Assembly: GCA_001574975.1 (NCBI GenBank)
Contig: KQ965750.1
Coordinates: 310,001-374,000 of the forward strand
Reading direction: 5' to 3'
Length of the DNA: 64,000 nt
From: Gonapodya prolifera JEL478
Taxonomy: Eukaryota > Monoblepharomycota > Monoblepharidomycetes > Monoblepharidales > Gonapodyaceae
Shown: positions 26,967 through 38,618 of the stretch, one piece after another
Position numbering within the stretch: the stretch's first letter is position 1
How the letters are laid out: each line of letters opens with the position of its first letter
The notes under the pieces: generated by a model
Told to the model about the DNA's origin: nothing
The model's input: the letters and a program-made list of their open reading frames with translations, nothing else
The model's database searches: none
Translations under genes and position numbers: made by a program

Positions 26967-29027
26967 ATGCGATCGCCGATTCTCCTTGGCCTGCCACCAG
27001 CACAGAAGCAAACTGGACATCGCTTCAGGCTGAAAATCGTTGTGGCGGCCTGCTACTTTGCCTTTTTAACTCTCTTGTCGGCGTTAGTGCCCGCAGCACA
27101 AGCTAAGGTGATCCATCAAGTTCCTCACGATTCTTCTTTCAGAGGAGACCGAACGTGATTCCTGTTTGCTTTTTCTGGCAGCATGATGGCTTGGCGCAGA
27201 CGCCACCGATGGGATGGAAGTATGTCATAATAAATGCGACATTTTGAAGTTGCCGGATGAAGACATACTCGATTTTTGGACAGTTCGTGGAATCGATTCG
27301 GCTGCAATATCAACGAGACGTTAGCGCGTGAAATCGCAGATGCCATGGTCGAAGAAGGTTTGCCGTCTGCTTTCGTTACTTTGCCACGGCATTTGCTCGC
27401 CCACGACGTTGACCCCCAAAACGCACAGGATACCTTGTAGCAGGATATCAGTACTTGAATCTAGATGATTGCTGGCAGGTATGAACTGTTTGGTTCCATG
27501 CGGTGTCACTTGACATTCATGAGCAAGTCATCAAGATATCCAGAGATCCTGTAACAAACAAGATCGTAGCAGATCCCAATACTTTTCCTTCTGGAATAAA
27601 AGCCCTTGCGGATGTGAGTTCGAAGGCTCGGATGGCCTTACTATCAACCGTGACTTGGTACTAAAACTATGACTGAACGCTGTGCAAACGGAACGGAAGT
27701 ACGTACACTCGAAAGGATTAAAGTTTGGCCTTTACAGGTTGGTGGTATCTCGAATGTCACTGTTATTTGCGCCAGCTCACATTTCCCATAGCGATGCAGG
27801 GGTGATGACGTGCGCTTCTCGACCTGGAAGCCTCGGTTTTGAAGAAATTGATGCTGCGACATATGCAGAGTGGGAAGTGGACTATTTAAAGTACGACAAG
27901 TAAGTGCTTTAGTCACTTATATGCTTTTCGGGGTAACAGAGACCGAACGTCACAGTTGTCATACGGGTGGAGTGCCTTTCCTTGAGCGTTTCAATGCAAT
28001 GTCTCGCGCCTTGGATAGTCAATCCCGTCCTATTCTCTACTCCATCTGCGAGTGGGGAGTTAATAGCCCATGGACCGGATGGGGGAAGGAGCTTGGCCAC
28101 ACTTGGCGTACAACACCAGACATTTGTGACGAGTTCGACGACGGGGTTCCAGGAGGAGAGGCAGGAATTTACGCTCGAGTTGCAAGAGCCTTTGAGTCGA
28201 TTGTCAATGTCTTGGGATTCAAACAAACTGTTTGGGATATTGTACCATTCTACCTTCCCGCTCGATTACTTGCAATTCTCCGGCACGGGCAGTGCTCAAT
28301 CATGACTTTGCTGGACATGAACGCTGAGCTTACGGAGTTTGGGGGACCGGGTGGCTGGAACGACCCTGATATGCTGGAGGTGGGCAATGGCAAAATGTCG
28401 TACGAGGAATACAAGACTCATTTTCTCCTCTGGGCAGCTGTGAGTGTCCCGTTGTCAAAACTTGTGACGTGGTCTTTGACGAGAATTTTCCCCGCATCAT
28501 GCTCCAACTGCAGTTGAAATCACCTCTTCTGCTTGGGTCTGACCTTCGCAATTGGGATAAGCAGTATGCTGACATGGTGAAGCACGAGGAAGTCATTCGC
28601 GTCAATCAAGATCCTCTTGGAAGAAGTGTCAAGCGCCTGAAAATCACCCGGAAAGGTGATCGAGAGGAGATATGGTAAGTGACCGCGAGGGGCGCTGTGG
28701 GATCCGATTTTTACTGAGTTCTGCGCCGACATTTTAAGGGGTGGTCCGCTGTCAAAGGACGGGGCTGGGCACTCTCGCGCTGTTCTGGTCCTTCTCAATA
28801 GAGGAATAAGTACTGTACACGACTATGAGCTCCCGGTTTCTACCGTTGAACAGGCGTTTGGCAGTATTGGTGAAGCTGGAAACCTGGGTACCCCCTCAGA
28901 TTACCTCATCCGCAACACATGGGAGCACCAAGATATTGGCGTGTTCAAGAGCAGCGGTCCTCCTTTCATGTCATCGCTGTGTTCGCATTGCGCAATTATG
29001 CTTGTCGTGACTCGTCTAGAGATTTAA
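26967..29027 (+). CDS. Alpha-galactosidase, glycoside hydrolase family 27
   Basis: About ten exons from the ATG at 26967 encode an N-terminal signal anchor ([20 protein letters not shown]), then the GH27 barrel: [53 protein letters not shown] (the Asp is the family's nucleophile), [24 protein letters not shown] (the first Asp is the expected acid/base), [16 protein letters not shown] and [13 protein letters not shown]. The C-terminal beta domain ends [17 protein letters not shown]...HCAIMLVVT, as in other eukaryotic members. GH27 enzymes release terminal alpha-1,4- or 1,6-galactose from galactomannans, raffinose sugars or glycolipids; secretion suggests plant-material use. All catalytic landmarks are present, so it is probably functional. 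Exon edges near 28230-28328 are inferred. Confidence 0.85.
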
Positions 29028-29178
29028 AATATTATAAATACCCAATGCGGAATGGCGAACGCTCTTGTGACGGCAACATGGTCGCATACTTGCTCGTGGA
29101 CTGGAGACACCAGATCCTCCCGCTGAGAATTGTGATATTTCTTATTGTAAATTCGAAATGATTGTTGTTTGTCTAGTT

Positions 29179-30052
<874 letters not shown>

Positions 30053-30170
30053 TCATTTCTTGATCAACCTACGATTATGTTATGTAAAATATTGTGACCA
30101 CAATCAAATAGAATTTCTTTTAGTTTCGAGTATGTCGAAATTGTTATGTTTGGAGCCCACCAAACGTGTT

Positions 30171-31043
30171 TCAAGGGTCTCTCATCACCGTTGCGGTTCC
30201 ACCGTACCGCAAACAGCCCGCCATCACCTTCACCAACCTCCCATGCTCCCGCTTCCTAGCAGACTGGACTTCCGCGGCCGTTTGAGTGCCGAATCTGGCA
30301 CCAGAATCCATGAGGAGTTCAACCACTTCATCGTTGCCAGCTGCAATTGCGAGTTTGAGGGCCGAATCATGAGCAACAGCGTCCGCTCCTCGCTCCAATA
30401 CCAGCTTGACAATCTCCAGGTGACCCTCCTCCGAAGCTATCGCCAGTGCTTCGTCTTCCCTGGCATTTACTCTGGCCCCATTGTCCAACAGAACTCTCAC
30501 TACATCTTCGTGTCCATTCCGTGTCGCCACGATAAGTGGCTGGTCGTCCATGACATGAATTCGTGCACCTCTATGCAACAGCAATTTCACAGCTTCAGCA
30601 CGCCCCCACCGACACGCCATTATCAGGGCTTGCTCGCTTGCAGCGTGCACGTCGGCACCCCAACAAAGAAGAGTATGCATGGCTGCGGTGCGACCTGCTC
30701 GGGCGGCTGCCGCGAGAGGCACAGGGCCACCGGTACAAGCAGGGGCATTGAGCGCTATGTGGCACTCGTTCTTCCATTGGAACAAACGCTCCAAGACCTC
30801 CACGTCACCTTTCGCGGCCTCTGCGACAAAGGCATGTTGAAGATAGGGATAACGCCTTCGGGCCCTCGTGGCGATGTTGGACGCATCCGAAAACTCGTGA
30901 TATAAAGAACGGCTGAGGGACCCTGTGGGGAGGGCTAGACGGTGTGGCAGGAATGTTCCGATGCGAGATATAAGCTCCGGCGGAAGGTGGAGGAGGCGAA
31001 AGGGTGCCGGGGATTTCGGATTACATTCTTGGTCTGGCATCAT
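30171..31043 (-). CDS. Ankyrin-repeat protein with F-box-like N-terminus
   Basis: A single-exon frame of 290 residues from the first ATG (31041-31043). Residues about 15-45 read FRLLHLPPELISRIGTFLPH, which resembles an F-box or related start. Then come six or so ankyrin repeats (PLAAAARAGRTAAMHTLLCWGADV; PLIVATRNGHEDVVRVLLDN; ALAIASEEGHLEIVKLVLERGAD). If the F-box reading is right, it would be an SCF substrate adaptor; otherwise it is a generic ankyrin scaffold. No introns, in contrast with neighbours. Confidence 0.75.
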   Translation of the reverse strand: MMPDQECNPKSPAPFRLLHLPPELISRIGTFLPHRLALPTGSLSRSLYHEFSDASNIATRARRRYPYLQHAFVAEAAKGDVEVLERLFQWKNECHIALNAPACTGGPVPLAAAARAGRTAAMHTLLCWGADVHAASEQALIMACRWGRAEAVKLLLHRGARIHVMDDQPLIVATRNGHEDVVRVLLDNGARVNAREDEALAIASEEGHLEIVKLVLERGADAVAHDSALKLAIAAGNDEVVELLMDSGARFGTQTAAEVQSARKREHGRLVKVMAGCLRYGGTATVMRDP

Positions 31044-32917
31044 TTGGGTATAGACTGCGGGATGCGCGGCACGGAGTCGTATGTAATGCAATCGGGTGGT
31101 GAGATTTCATTCGGTGGTACCGCTTGTCTGATTGGGCAGACGGGGGCGTTTCCGATTGTCAATTCCATGACACACCAATCGAAAACTCCTCACCGTGTCA
31201 TGCGGGGAACGCAAGGGATGCTCACAGAACAAAATCAAATCGTATTTCATCGACGAAGCCACAAAACCGCATTTGCGCGAAACTTGGAGCCTCAAATGGA
31301 TGGAATTCAAGGGTATGTAAAATCGAGGGTGTCTCGCCGTTCCCAGACTTTTGACTGGATTTCCACGAGAATCAGCAAGGAGCGTCAGCACACGAGGGGT
31401 CAACATCGACCCTGACCCTAATTGGGAGTGTTCTTTACGTAATACTGGTGGTTGACATATGCGTTGTCGGTTGTTTCAAGTTAGTGCTGTATGTAATACC
31501 AACAGTGCGGCGAATTCTTAAAGACATGCCAAATTCATATCGCAGGATATCTTGCATTTTAGAAATTGGACAATCGTTCGTCCGTATGATGTTTTTAAAA
31601 GATGGATAGACTAAAAGGACCAGAGCCTGACACATAACTCCGCGTCATTCTTCACTGTTGAGTCTCCACGAATCGCAATGACAAGTCAAAGGCTGAAGAA
31701 CTCAAACGAGGGCCTAGAAAGTTTTCGTCACTTCCAAACCGCCTCTTTCTCGCCGTCCTCCACCAGTAGAGCACGCCCATGACGAAAGACGCCCTCGTTC
31801 CTTCAGTGATGAACCTCGTCGGGTGCCAGAGGGCTCGTACCAGACCTTCTTACTCCAGTCGATCTTGACTCCTGAAGCTGGGGGTGGGCACATTGAAACC
31901 ATGACAGTCTCCTTGTCCGGACGTCACTCTGACCTGAAACGCACGAGTTTTTCTTCAATGTCCGAGCCTCCTGGTGGATCTCTCAGGGGTGTGCGACCAA
32001 AGACAAGGGGAGTCTTCTTGAAGATTGGGCACCCCATGCCACAGCACTGGGGAGTGGGAGGAGGTCGGGACCAGCCATTATACCTTCAAAATAGCGAGGG
32101 CAGTTTCGCCGTAGGTTAATGGGCCGTGCGAAGCCTCGAAGAAGGTCTCGCGCGAGCGCGCGTGAGCAGATGGGGATTTTGGTGGTCACGGATGATACGG
32201 AGCGGGTCCAAGGAGAGACAGGGAGAATCGGGGACCATGTGAAGCGCAGTGCGCCACGGCGGTGTCGTTGGCTGATTCGGGAACTTTCATTGTGCGGAGA
32301 TCGTGCCCATGCCATGACGACACATCGTCTTTTCCATTCCTGTTCCCGATTACTCCCTCGCGCGACACCGCAAAGCTCAAGTGAAGTAGTGGAGTGCCAA
32401 GGCGAAGCGAAGGTTGAAGGTGGGGTTGAGAACAGAAGACATCGCCGTTATTATCAAAGAGTGGAGGGATTGCCGATGGGTTATTGCAGTTCTTCATTGG
32501 GCCCAGCGCGATGGCCACACGGACGGATTCTTCTTGGCATACATGGTGCTTACATAGCGAGATGAAACAGACGAACGGGAGTGAGTTCCGTATGAGGTGG
32601 GGGAGCTCCGAAAGAAAGGTCGCTGCCAGATGATGGTGAGGGCTTAGAGAAGATCATCGATCTGGATTCGTCAGTCTGCAAGAGGACCAAGTGATGATGT
32701 CGTGTGAGAAGGTCAGGCAAGCGAAGAGAATGAGAAGGATGATTCATCATTGGCAGTGAGACGGCAGTGGTGATCGATCCACGATTAAAAAGGATCCATC
32801 GAACATCGCGAGCATTGCATGGGAACAGAGTTTTGAAGGCGATGAAGAAAATATGAGAATGACGGATATAAATTTAGATACAAATTTTTATATATTAAAT
32901 AGAGATCTTTACTTTCG
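31044..32917. other. Gene-poor region, 1.9 kb
   Basis: I found no recognisable protein, RNA or mobile element here. Overlapping open frames of 60-150 codons occur on both strands between 31700 and 32750, mainly in a GC-richer island, but none shows conserved motifs or coherent splice patterns. 32800-32910 is strongly AT-rich and leads into the tRNA gene. Confidence 0.45.
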
Positions 32918-32987
32918 GCTGTACTGGTGAAACGGTATCACATGTCGTTGTGGCCGACACGTTCCTGGTTCGATTCCAGGGTGCAGC
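32918..32987 (+). tRNA. tRNA-His (anticodon GTG)
   Basis: The 70-nt cloverleaf folds completely by eye. Acceptor GCTGTAC pairs with GTGCAGC (one G-U). The D stem GTGA/TCAC closes loop AACGGTA. The anticodon stem TGTCG/CGACA closes loop TTGTGGC, giving anticodon GTG. The T stem CCTGG/CCAGG closes loop TTCGATT. The internal promoter A box (TGGTGAAACGG) and B box (GGTTCGATTCC) are present, and a T-rich run suited to pol III termination follows within a few bases. No intron and no encoded CCA. Confidence 0.9.
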
Positions 32988-33406
32988 ATTTCTTTTGGCT
33001 TCCTTCGAGCCAGACTTGTAGAATTCGGTGACACACTTCCAAGAGATCACTTCCGTGATGCTTTCAAAGCCCGTGACAAGTGAGAATGCCGGACCAGCGG
33101 TGTGCTGTGTTGCCCCGAAAAAAAAGGTGTGAGACACAAAAGCAGGCGCACAGAGGGATACCCTCAAGTGCATCGCTGCTGCCACACGATCACGCAAGGC
33201 GAGCACCGGGCAAAGCGCAGTCCCGAGCGAGATAAACGTCACACGGCATTCTGGCAGCCACAGCCCAGGCAGCCGCAACTGCGCAGCCGGTGCACACATG
33301 TGACCAAAGGACGCGCGTGAGGCCATGCGCGGAACTTTGTGGCCGCGAGAGCATGCAAGTGACACAACGTCCACCGCATGCGGGCTACATATGGCGGGAT
33401 GTGTCA
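32988..33406. other. Intergenic, about 420 bp
   Basis: This lies between the tRNA and the serpin gene. Open frames on both strands have no recognisable content. Confidence 0.35.
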
Positions 33407-34947
33407 ATGGGTGCTAACACCACGAAACTCGTTTTTAATTTTATTTTCAGACAGCGCAAGAACGCCGTGAACGAGAACTTGAAATTTGTTAGCTTAGCTG
33501 GTATCACTTTGGAAAGATGGATGGGTTCAATTGAAAGTGGTTTGGGTGAACAGATCAGCAAGCACATAATGCCCAAGGAAACCCCGTCGTCGACTGATGC
33601 CTCGCAGCTACCATCCTCTGATTCCTCAAAGGCACTCGTCGATCGCATCAATGCGTACCACTATTCGTTGTTGACGAAAGCGGTCGCGGGTGTCGGCGCA
33701 GATGCAGCCGATGCTCGAAAGGGAGTGGTTTGCAGCTCATTTAGCGTTTGCCATGCGGTCGGACTGGTACTCGCCGGTGAGTGTGGGCGGGTTCCTGGTT
33801 TCCTGTCTTCGCTTCTGAAATGATATTTGACACGTGAAGGTTTGGACGACCAGGAGGGGGCATTTTCCAGTGATAGGACGATCACAAACTCAAGCTATAA
33901 TCGAGATTTGATTCCTATTCTCAGGAGCGTAGCTCATCCCTCCCCAAGTACGACAATTGGTGAGTGGTCATCATGGCTGCAACCACTCTCGAACCCTTTG
34001 TCTTCACCAATCTCGAAGCTGTCGCGTCGTCGGTGTGGATCCGCTCTACCATTTCGATTCCGCAATCCTTTTCGACAAAGATCACTTCAATGGCTGGTTC
34101 CGTGAACGCTGTTCCAAACTTAAGCGCTGAAGCCATCAATTCGTGGATTTCTGAAACGACAAAGGGGCAAATAGGTCCCATGGTTGGAAAGGACGTGGAA
34201 AGGGAAGACTGTGCGCTTGTATCCGCGGTCTACTTCAAGTCCTCGTGGAAAACCAAGTTCCGCGTCAGAACGAACGACCCTCTAGAGTTCCACACGATGG
34301 ACGGTACGACCAAGCCATTGGAGAGGATGACCTGCACGACCAAGTATCTGGTCGGAGACGATGGTGCTGGGGGGACTGCCGTCAGTGTGCCGTTTGCGGA
34401 TGGGCAATGTGTGGCGAGGTTTATCATGGCTGCGGAGCCTCCCAGCGTGGACGGAAACAAGGACCCTCTGACATACGTCGACATCATGAGACTCTGTGCG
34501 GAAAACACTCGCTCGGTGCCGAACATGCTGAACGTCGCCCTTGTGCTCCCTCGCAAGATCAACCTGACTTCGTCAGTGAACCTCCTTAAGGTGTGGAAAG
34601 ACTCCGACGTCGAGGGCTCCACAACAGACACGTCGGGAATCTCGTTTGCTTCCTTAACGAAACCCATGCGTTTCCTGGGTGAGACGTACCGCATAAGCCA
34701 GGCTGTGCACGCGGCGAGATTGTCGATGGACGAGAACGGCGCGGAAGCTGCAGCTGCCACAGTGATTGTGAACACAAGATCCATGGTGCGGCCTGCGTCC
34801 GTGGTGGTGAGAACTTTCCCATCGGTACGAAAGAAACCAAAAGCTGAAGCACTTCTTTAGTTCGACCGACCTTTTCTCGTGGAAATTGTACACAGCGAGA
34901 GTAATGTGATTACGTTTCTGGGTCTCTTCACCGGGGGAACAGATTGA
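33407..34947 (+). CDS. Serpin (serine protease inhibitor superfamily), no visible signal peptide
   Basis: Serpin landmarks appear in order: DRINAYHYSLLTKAVAG (helix A), GVVCSSFSVCHAVGLVLAG (helix B), SSVWIRSTISIPQSF, EAINSWISETTKGQIGPMV, ALVSAVYFKSSWKTKF (breach region), LNVALVLPRK, then the hinge DENGAEAAAATVIV before the reactive loop NTRSMVRPASVV. The C-terminal strands lie in a separate exon (34861-34947) after a 54-bp intron: FDRPFLVEIVHS...TFLGLF. The small-residue hinge is the inhibitory type; P1 is probably Arg or Ser in NTRSM. No signal peptide is visible, suggesting an intracellular inhibitor. The start is uncertain: ATG 33407, or an in-frame ATG about 110 bases later. The intron around 33780-33990 is unresolved. 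Serpins are rare in fungi outside anaerobic Neocallimastigomycota. Confidence 0.8.
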
Positions 34948-35251
34948 TTGGGTAACGAAAGGGCCACGTGAACTTTTATCAACGCCCGTTTTCTAGCGGT
35001 ATAAATTGCACTTTGCATATATGGCATATATTTCTCCAAGAATTGTGTGCGGAAAAGAAAAATGTACATGTCAGTGCAGGTGAATCCCGGCGAGCACGTG
35101 GGGGCGTGAAAACGTGGAATCTTTGGAAGTCACCGAGGTTTTGAGAAAGCGCCAGCTTCTACACCTTTCAACGGGCACTGTTTGGCTCTACCATCTACCA
35201 TTTCCTCATAATCTCGCCATCGCTCCCTGATTTTCTGATTGGCGCCAAGTA
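34948..35251. other. Intergenic, about 300 bp
   Basis: AT-rich spacer between the serpin and the VTC-family gene; nothing was recognised. Confidence 0.35.
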
Positions 35252-38200
35252 ATGAAGTTCGGGAAGGAGCTTTCAGAAGAGCTTGAGAGGACGCCCGGAT
35301 GGAGCCAGTACTACCTGTGCGTTGAAACAGTTTCGTGAGATTGATGGGCGATGTCTGGGTTGGAGGCTTCCTTGTGGGACGTTTGACGTGTTGAGTGGGG
35401 AAGCCCCACTCTTCTTTTGCTACCACGAGGAGTCGCAGAAAAGAGCGAAAATCACGGCACGAGTGCGACGCGCAACTATGTCTTCTTTGTTGAGGAGGTA
35501 GCGACCCTGTGGTGTGTACAACTCTGGGACGCGGAGGGTGGAGGACCCATACCATAACCAGACAACCCTGTAGCTGGAAGAACTTAGAGGCCTACAGCTA
35601 ATCTGGCACCTGGTGCCCGAGGACATTTAGGGGGAAGAAGTTCTTTCTCTGACGGTGTCCATGAAGTGCGTTCGCTTACCACCATCGTTCGCCGTTTATC
35701 CAGAAATTATTCCCACCTAAAAGCTCTGCTCAAAGAGGACCCCGTTTCGGACGATGAAGAAGAGAACCCGTCCGAGGCGCAAGCATCTGAGTCTTCAGCA
35801 GGCTCCGCTGCGCTGAGGAAAGCAAAGAAGGCCCGCACTAAACTCACGGAGGATGAGGAGAGCGCTTTCATCGAAGGACTGGAAGCAGAGAACGAGAAAG
35901 TGAGTTTGACCCGGGCGACGCGCAAGTCGATGGCGTGGGCACATATGTTCAGGCAGAGGCTCGATTCCACTGTCAGCGTTTCCGGAGAAAAATCAATCTG
36001 ATCATTTGCTTTCGTTTCTAGATATTGGCGTTCCACGCTCAGCATAAGATGCACCTCTCCCACCTCTTATCGCATTTGTTGGAGCTCATCGAGTCCAGCC
36101 CCATCCCGCCAGATTTCCGAACAATTGGGGAAGTGGAGCATGGACTGAGTGCGGCGACGGAAGAAGCGCGAAGACTGGGAAGATATGGGAGATTGAACTA
36201 CACTGGTTTTATGAAGGTGAGTTTGCATGATACCCAATACATACAGTTGGGCACGTCATTTCACACTGTGTGTTTATTTGGAGCTAGATTCTGAAAAAGC
36301 ATGACAAACGAGGTCTCTACCGGATTTCCCCCACGTTTGTACTTCGGCTCGAAGCCACATCGTGGTTTCGCGACGACCTTCGCGATGAACTTGTAGATCT
36401 TTCTCGATGTTATTCTCGGTGGAAAACAGTCCGTGGGAGTAGTGGAAGTTTAGGAAGGTTGCATCAACTTGCGCAAGGGACCCCAATCACCTCGTCCGCT
36501 CAACCTTCGGGGCCTCCGAGGGAAGGATTTGTGGAACAGAGCTTGGCGACGCTGCAAGTTGATGAAAGGGACGAAGGGCTCGTTCGGAAGACGTTCAAGT
36601 ATTGGGTTCACCCAAGTGCGTGATACAATAAAACCTTGGAGAGTTGTGCATGCACTAATCCGCCCCTTTCACTCTTTCAGACAACATTACCGACCTGAAA
36701 ATTCTTTTGCTTCAATACCTTCCTGTCCTGGTTTTTACGGACAAGACACGCTCGAACGACCCGGACACGGCTGTCCTCAATGTATACCTTGATGACGATG
36801 ACCTCTCAACTTATAACGATCTCGCCACCAATCTAACAGATGTCTCGCAAGTTCGGATTAAGTGGGTCGGCCAAGCTGTACCAAAACCCCACCAAGAGGT
36901 TACATTGGAATTGCAGAAGTCCCGTGACGCGGCGGCACGGGAGATGCCGGAACGGCTCCGGTTAACGATAAAGGAAAAGTACCTGTCAGGGTTCCTGGAT
37001 GGAAGCTGGTCGTACGCGGACAAAATTGCGAAATGGCGGGAACGTAATACACACGGTTCCAAGGAGGAACTTGACGATTTGGAGCGCAATGCCCGACTCG
37101 TGCAAGATCTTATTTTATCACGGAGGCTCAGACCAGTGCTTCGCACCGCATACAAACGAACGGCATTCCAAGTGCCGGGTAGGGACAATGTGATTGCAAG
37201 TTTGGATACGGAGATCAAAATGTTGCGAGAAGATGACTTTGGTGGGAAGGAGAGGGCAGGCAAAAGTTGGATTCGCAAAGACGTTGCATGGCCTTACGAT
37301 CTTTTGGCACCTGGCGAAGGAATCAGGTTCGATACTGGGATACTTGAGATTAGAGTGGTATATCCCGTCGGAGGTCACGCCCCGGAATGGGTGAGAGGCT
37401 TAGCCGGTTCTGGTTTGGTAAGTTCACCTTCTCGTAGATGTGACCGTACATTATTGACTCTCTTGTGGTCTTTCTGTTGATCGTTACAGGTGCTTGAAAC
37501 CCCGTCATTCTCAAAGTATGTACATGGCGTGTCCCAACTCCTCCCATCCAAATGTGCCGTTCTGCCTTTTTGGTCTTCGGCACTTGAAACCCTGGACATC
37601 CGACATCCTAACCGAGCGACGTGGGGTCTCACTGCGGTGGAAGAAGATCATCATTTTCGACAGTCTGGCGACGAAGACGAAGACGATGATGACGATGGCG
37701 AAGAGGATGACGAAGAAAGCGACGAGGAGCATACCAGAACTGTATCGTCAACGGAGACGTCCAAACCAAGCTCTGGAACCGGCGCATCTGGCCAGAGCGG
37801 TGCGACTACTCGTACTTTGGGATCTACGTTTTCCTTCCAAGAGTGGCTTCGTGATGTGGGCCAGACAACGGGCCTCTGGGCTGAGTCACCTGATGCCTCG
37901 AGAGCAGTCCTGGGCAAAGCCTCCATTGGACCCAAGCGAGTGGCCATCCCTGTTCGAATTGAACCAAAAGTGTACTTCGCTAATGAAAGAACATTGCTGG
38001 ACTGGCTTTCATTCGTAAGTGGAAAGGTGCTGTAGTTCAGACATCGTATTTTCGGTAACAATAATGCTTGCTTCAGTCGACCGTCATTGGAGGTCTTGCG
38101 TTGGGCCTTCTTAATTTCGCGGACCCAATTGGCCAAACGATGGGTACGTTGTGGTAGTTATTTGCAATTTGTAGAATTAATGACATTCCCACCTCCAGGC

Positions 38201-38467
38201 ATGCTGTTCACGGTCGTGACACTTGGTATCATGTGGTACGCTGTCGGGATCTACATGTGGCGTCTCAAAAAGATTCAGTCGCGCGATCCAAGTCCCTACG
38301 ACGACAGAATGGGTCCGGCGCTTCTCGTGGTTTGCCTTTTTGTGTGTCTCTTCACAAATTTCTGTGGGTGTCACGCTCCGTTTGCAATTATCCATGTTCT
38401 CTCACACCGGATTTCTTTGACTCCAGATCTTCGCTACAAAGACGTTATTGTGGGGGATCAGCCATGA
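35252..38467 (+). CDS. Vacuolar transporter chaperone (VTC) family subunit: SPX, VTC core, DUF202 membrane domain
   Basis: The ATG at 35252 starts [21 protein letters not shown], an SPX-type start; the next junction (intron ending near 35655) is unresolved. Then: SPX helices ([37 protein letters not shown]); the VTC core ([95 protein letters not shown]); an acidic linker; and a DUF202 three-helix end ([33 protein letters not shown]). The VTC complex makes polyphosphate and moves it into the vacuole under SPX sensing of inositol pyrophosphates. Several tunnel Arg/Lys/Glu positions are kept, but where Vtc4 has ERKT after the RxRW strand this reads ELQK. It may therefore be an accessory Vtc2/3-type subunit. 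Confidence 0.8.
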
Positions 38468-38618
38468 CTGCCATGACTGGTTGGAGAGGATGACAATCCA
38501 CCATAGCAGCTACTTGCATTGACACTTTTCGCAACATCACTAGACGGGGACGCATTTTTGTACTGATTTTACAATGCCGAATGTAATTTAATGCAGAATC
38601 AAATGGGAAGATGAAGGG

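Noticed and set aside
30171-31043. Start at 31091
   Set aside because: The codon there is not ATG; the first in-frame ATG is at 31041-31043.
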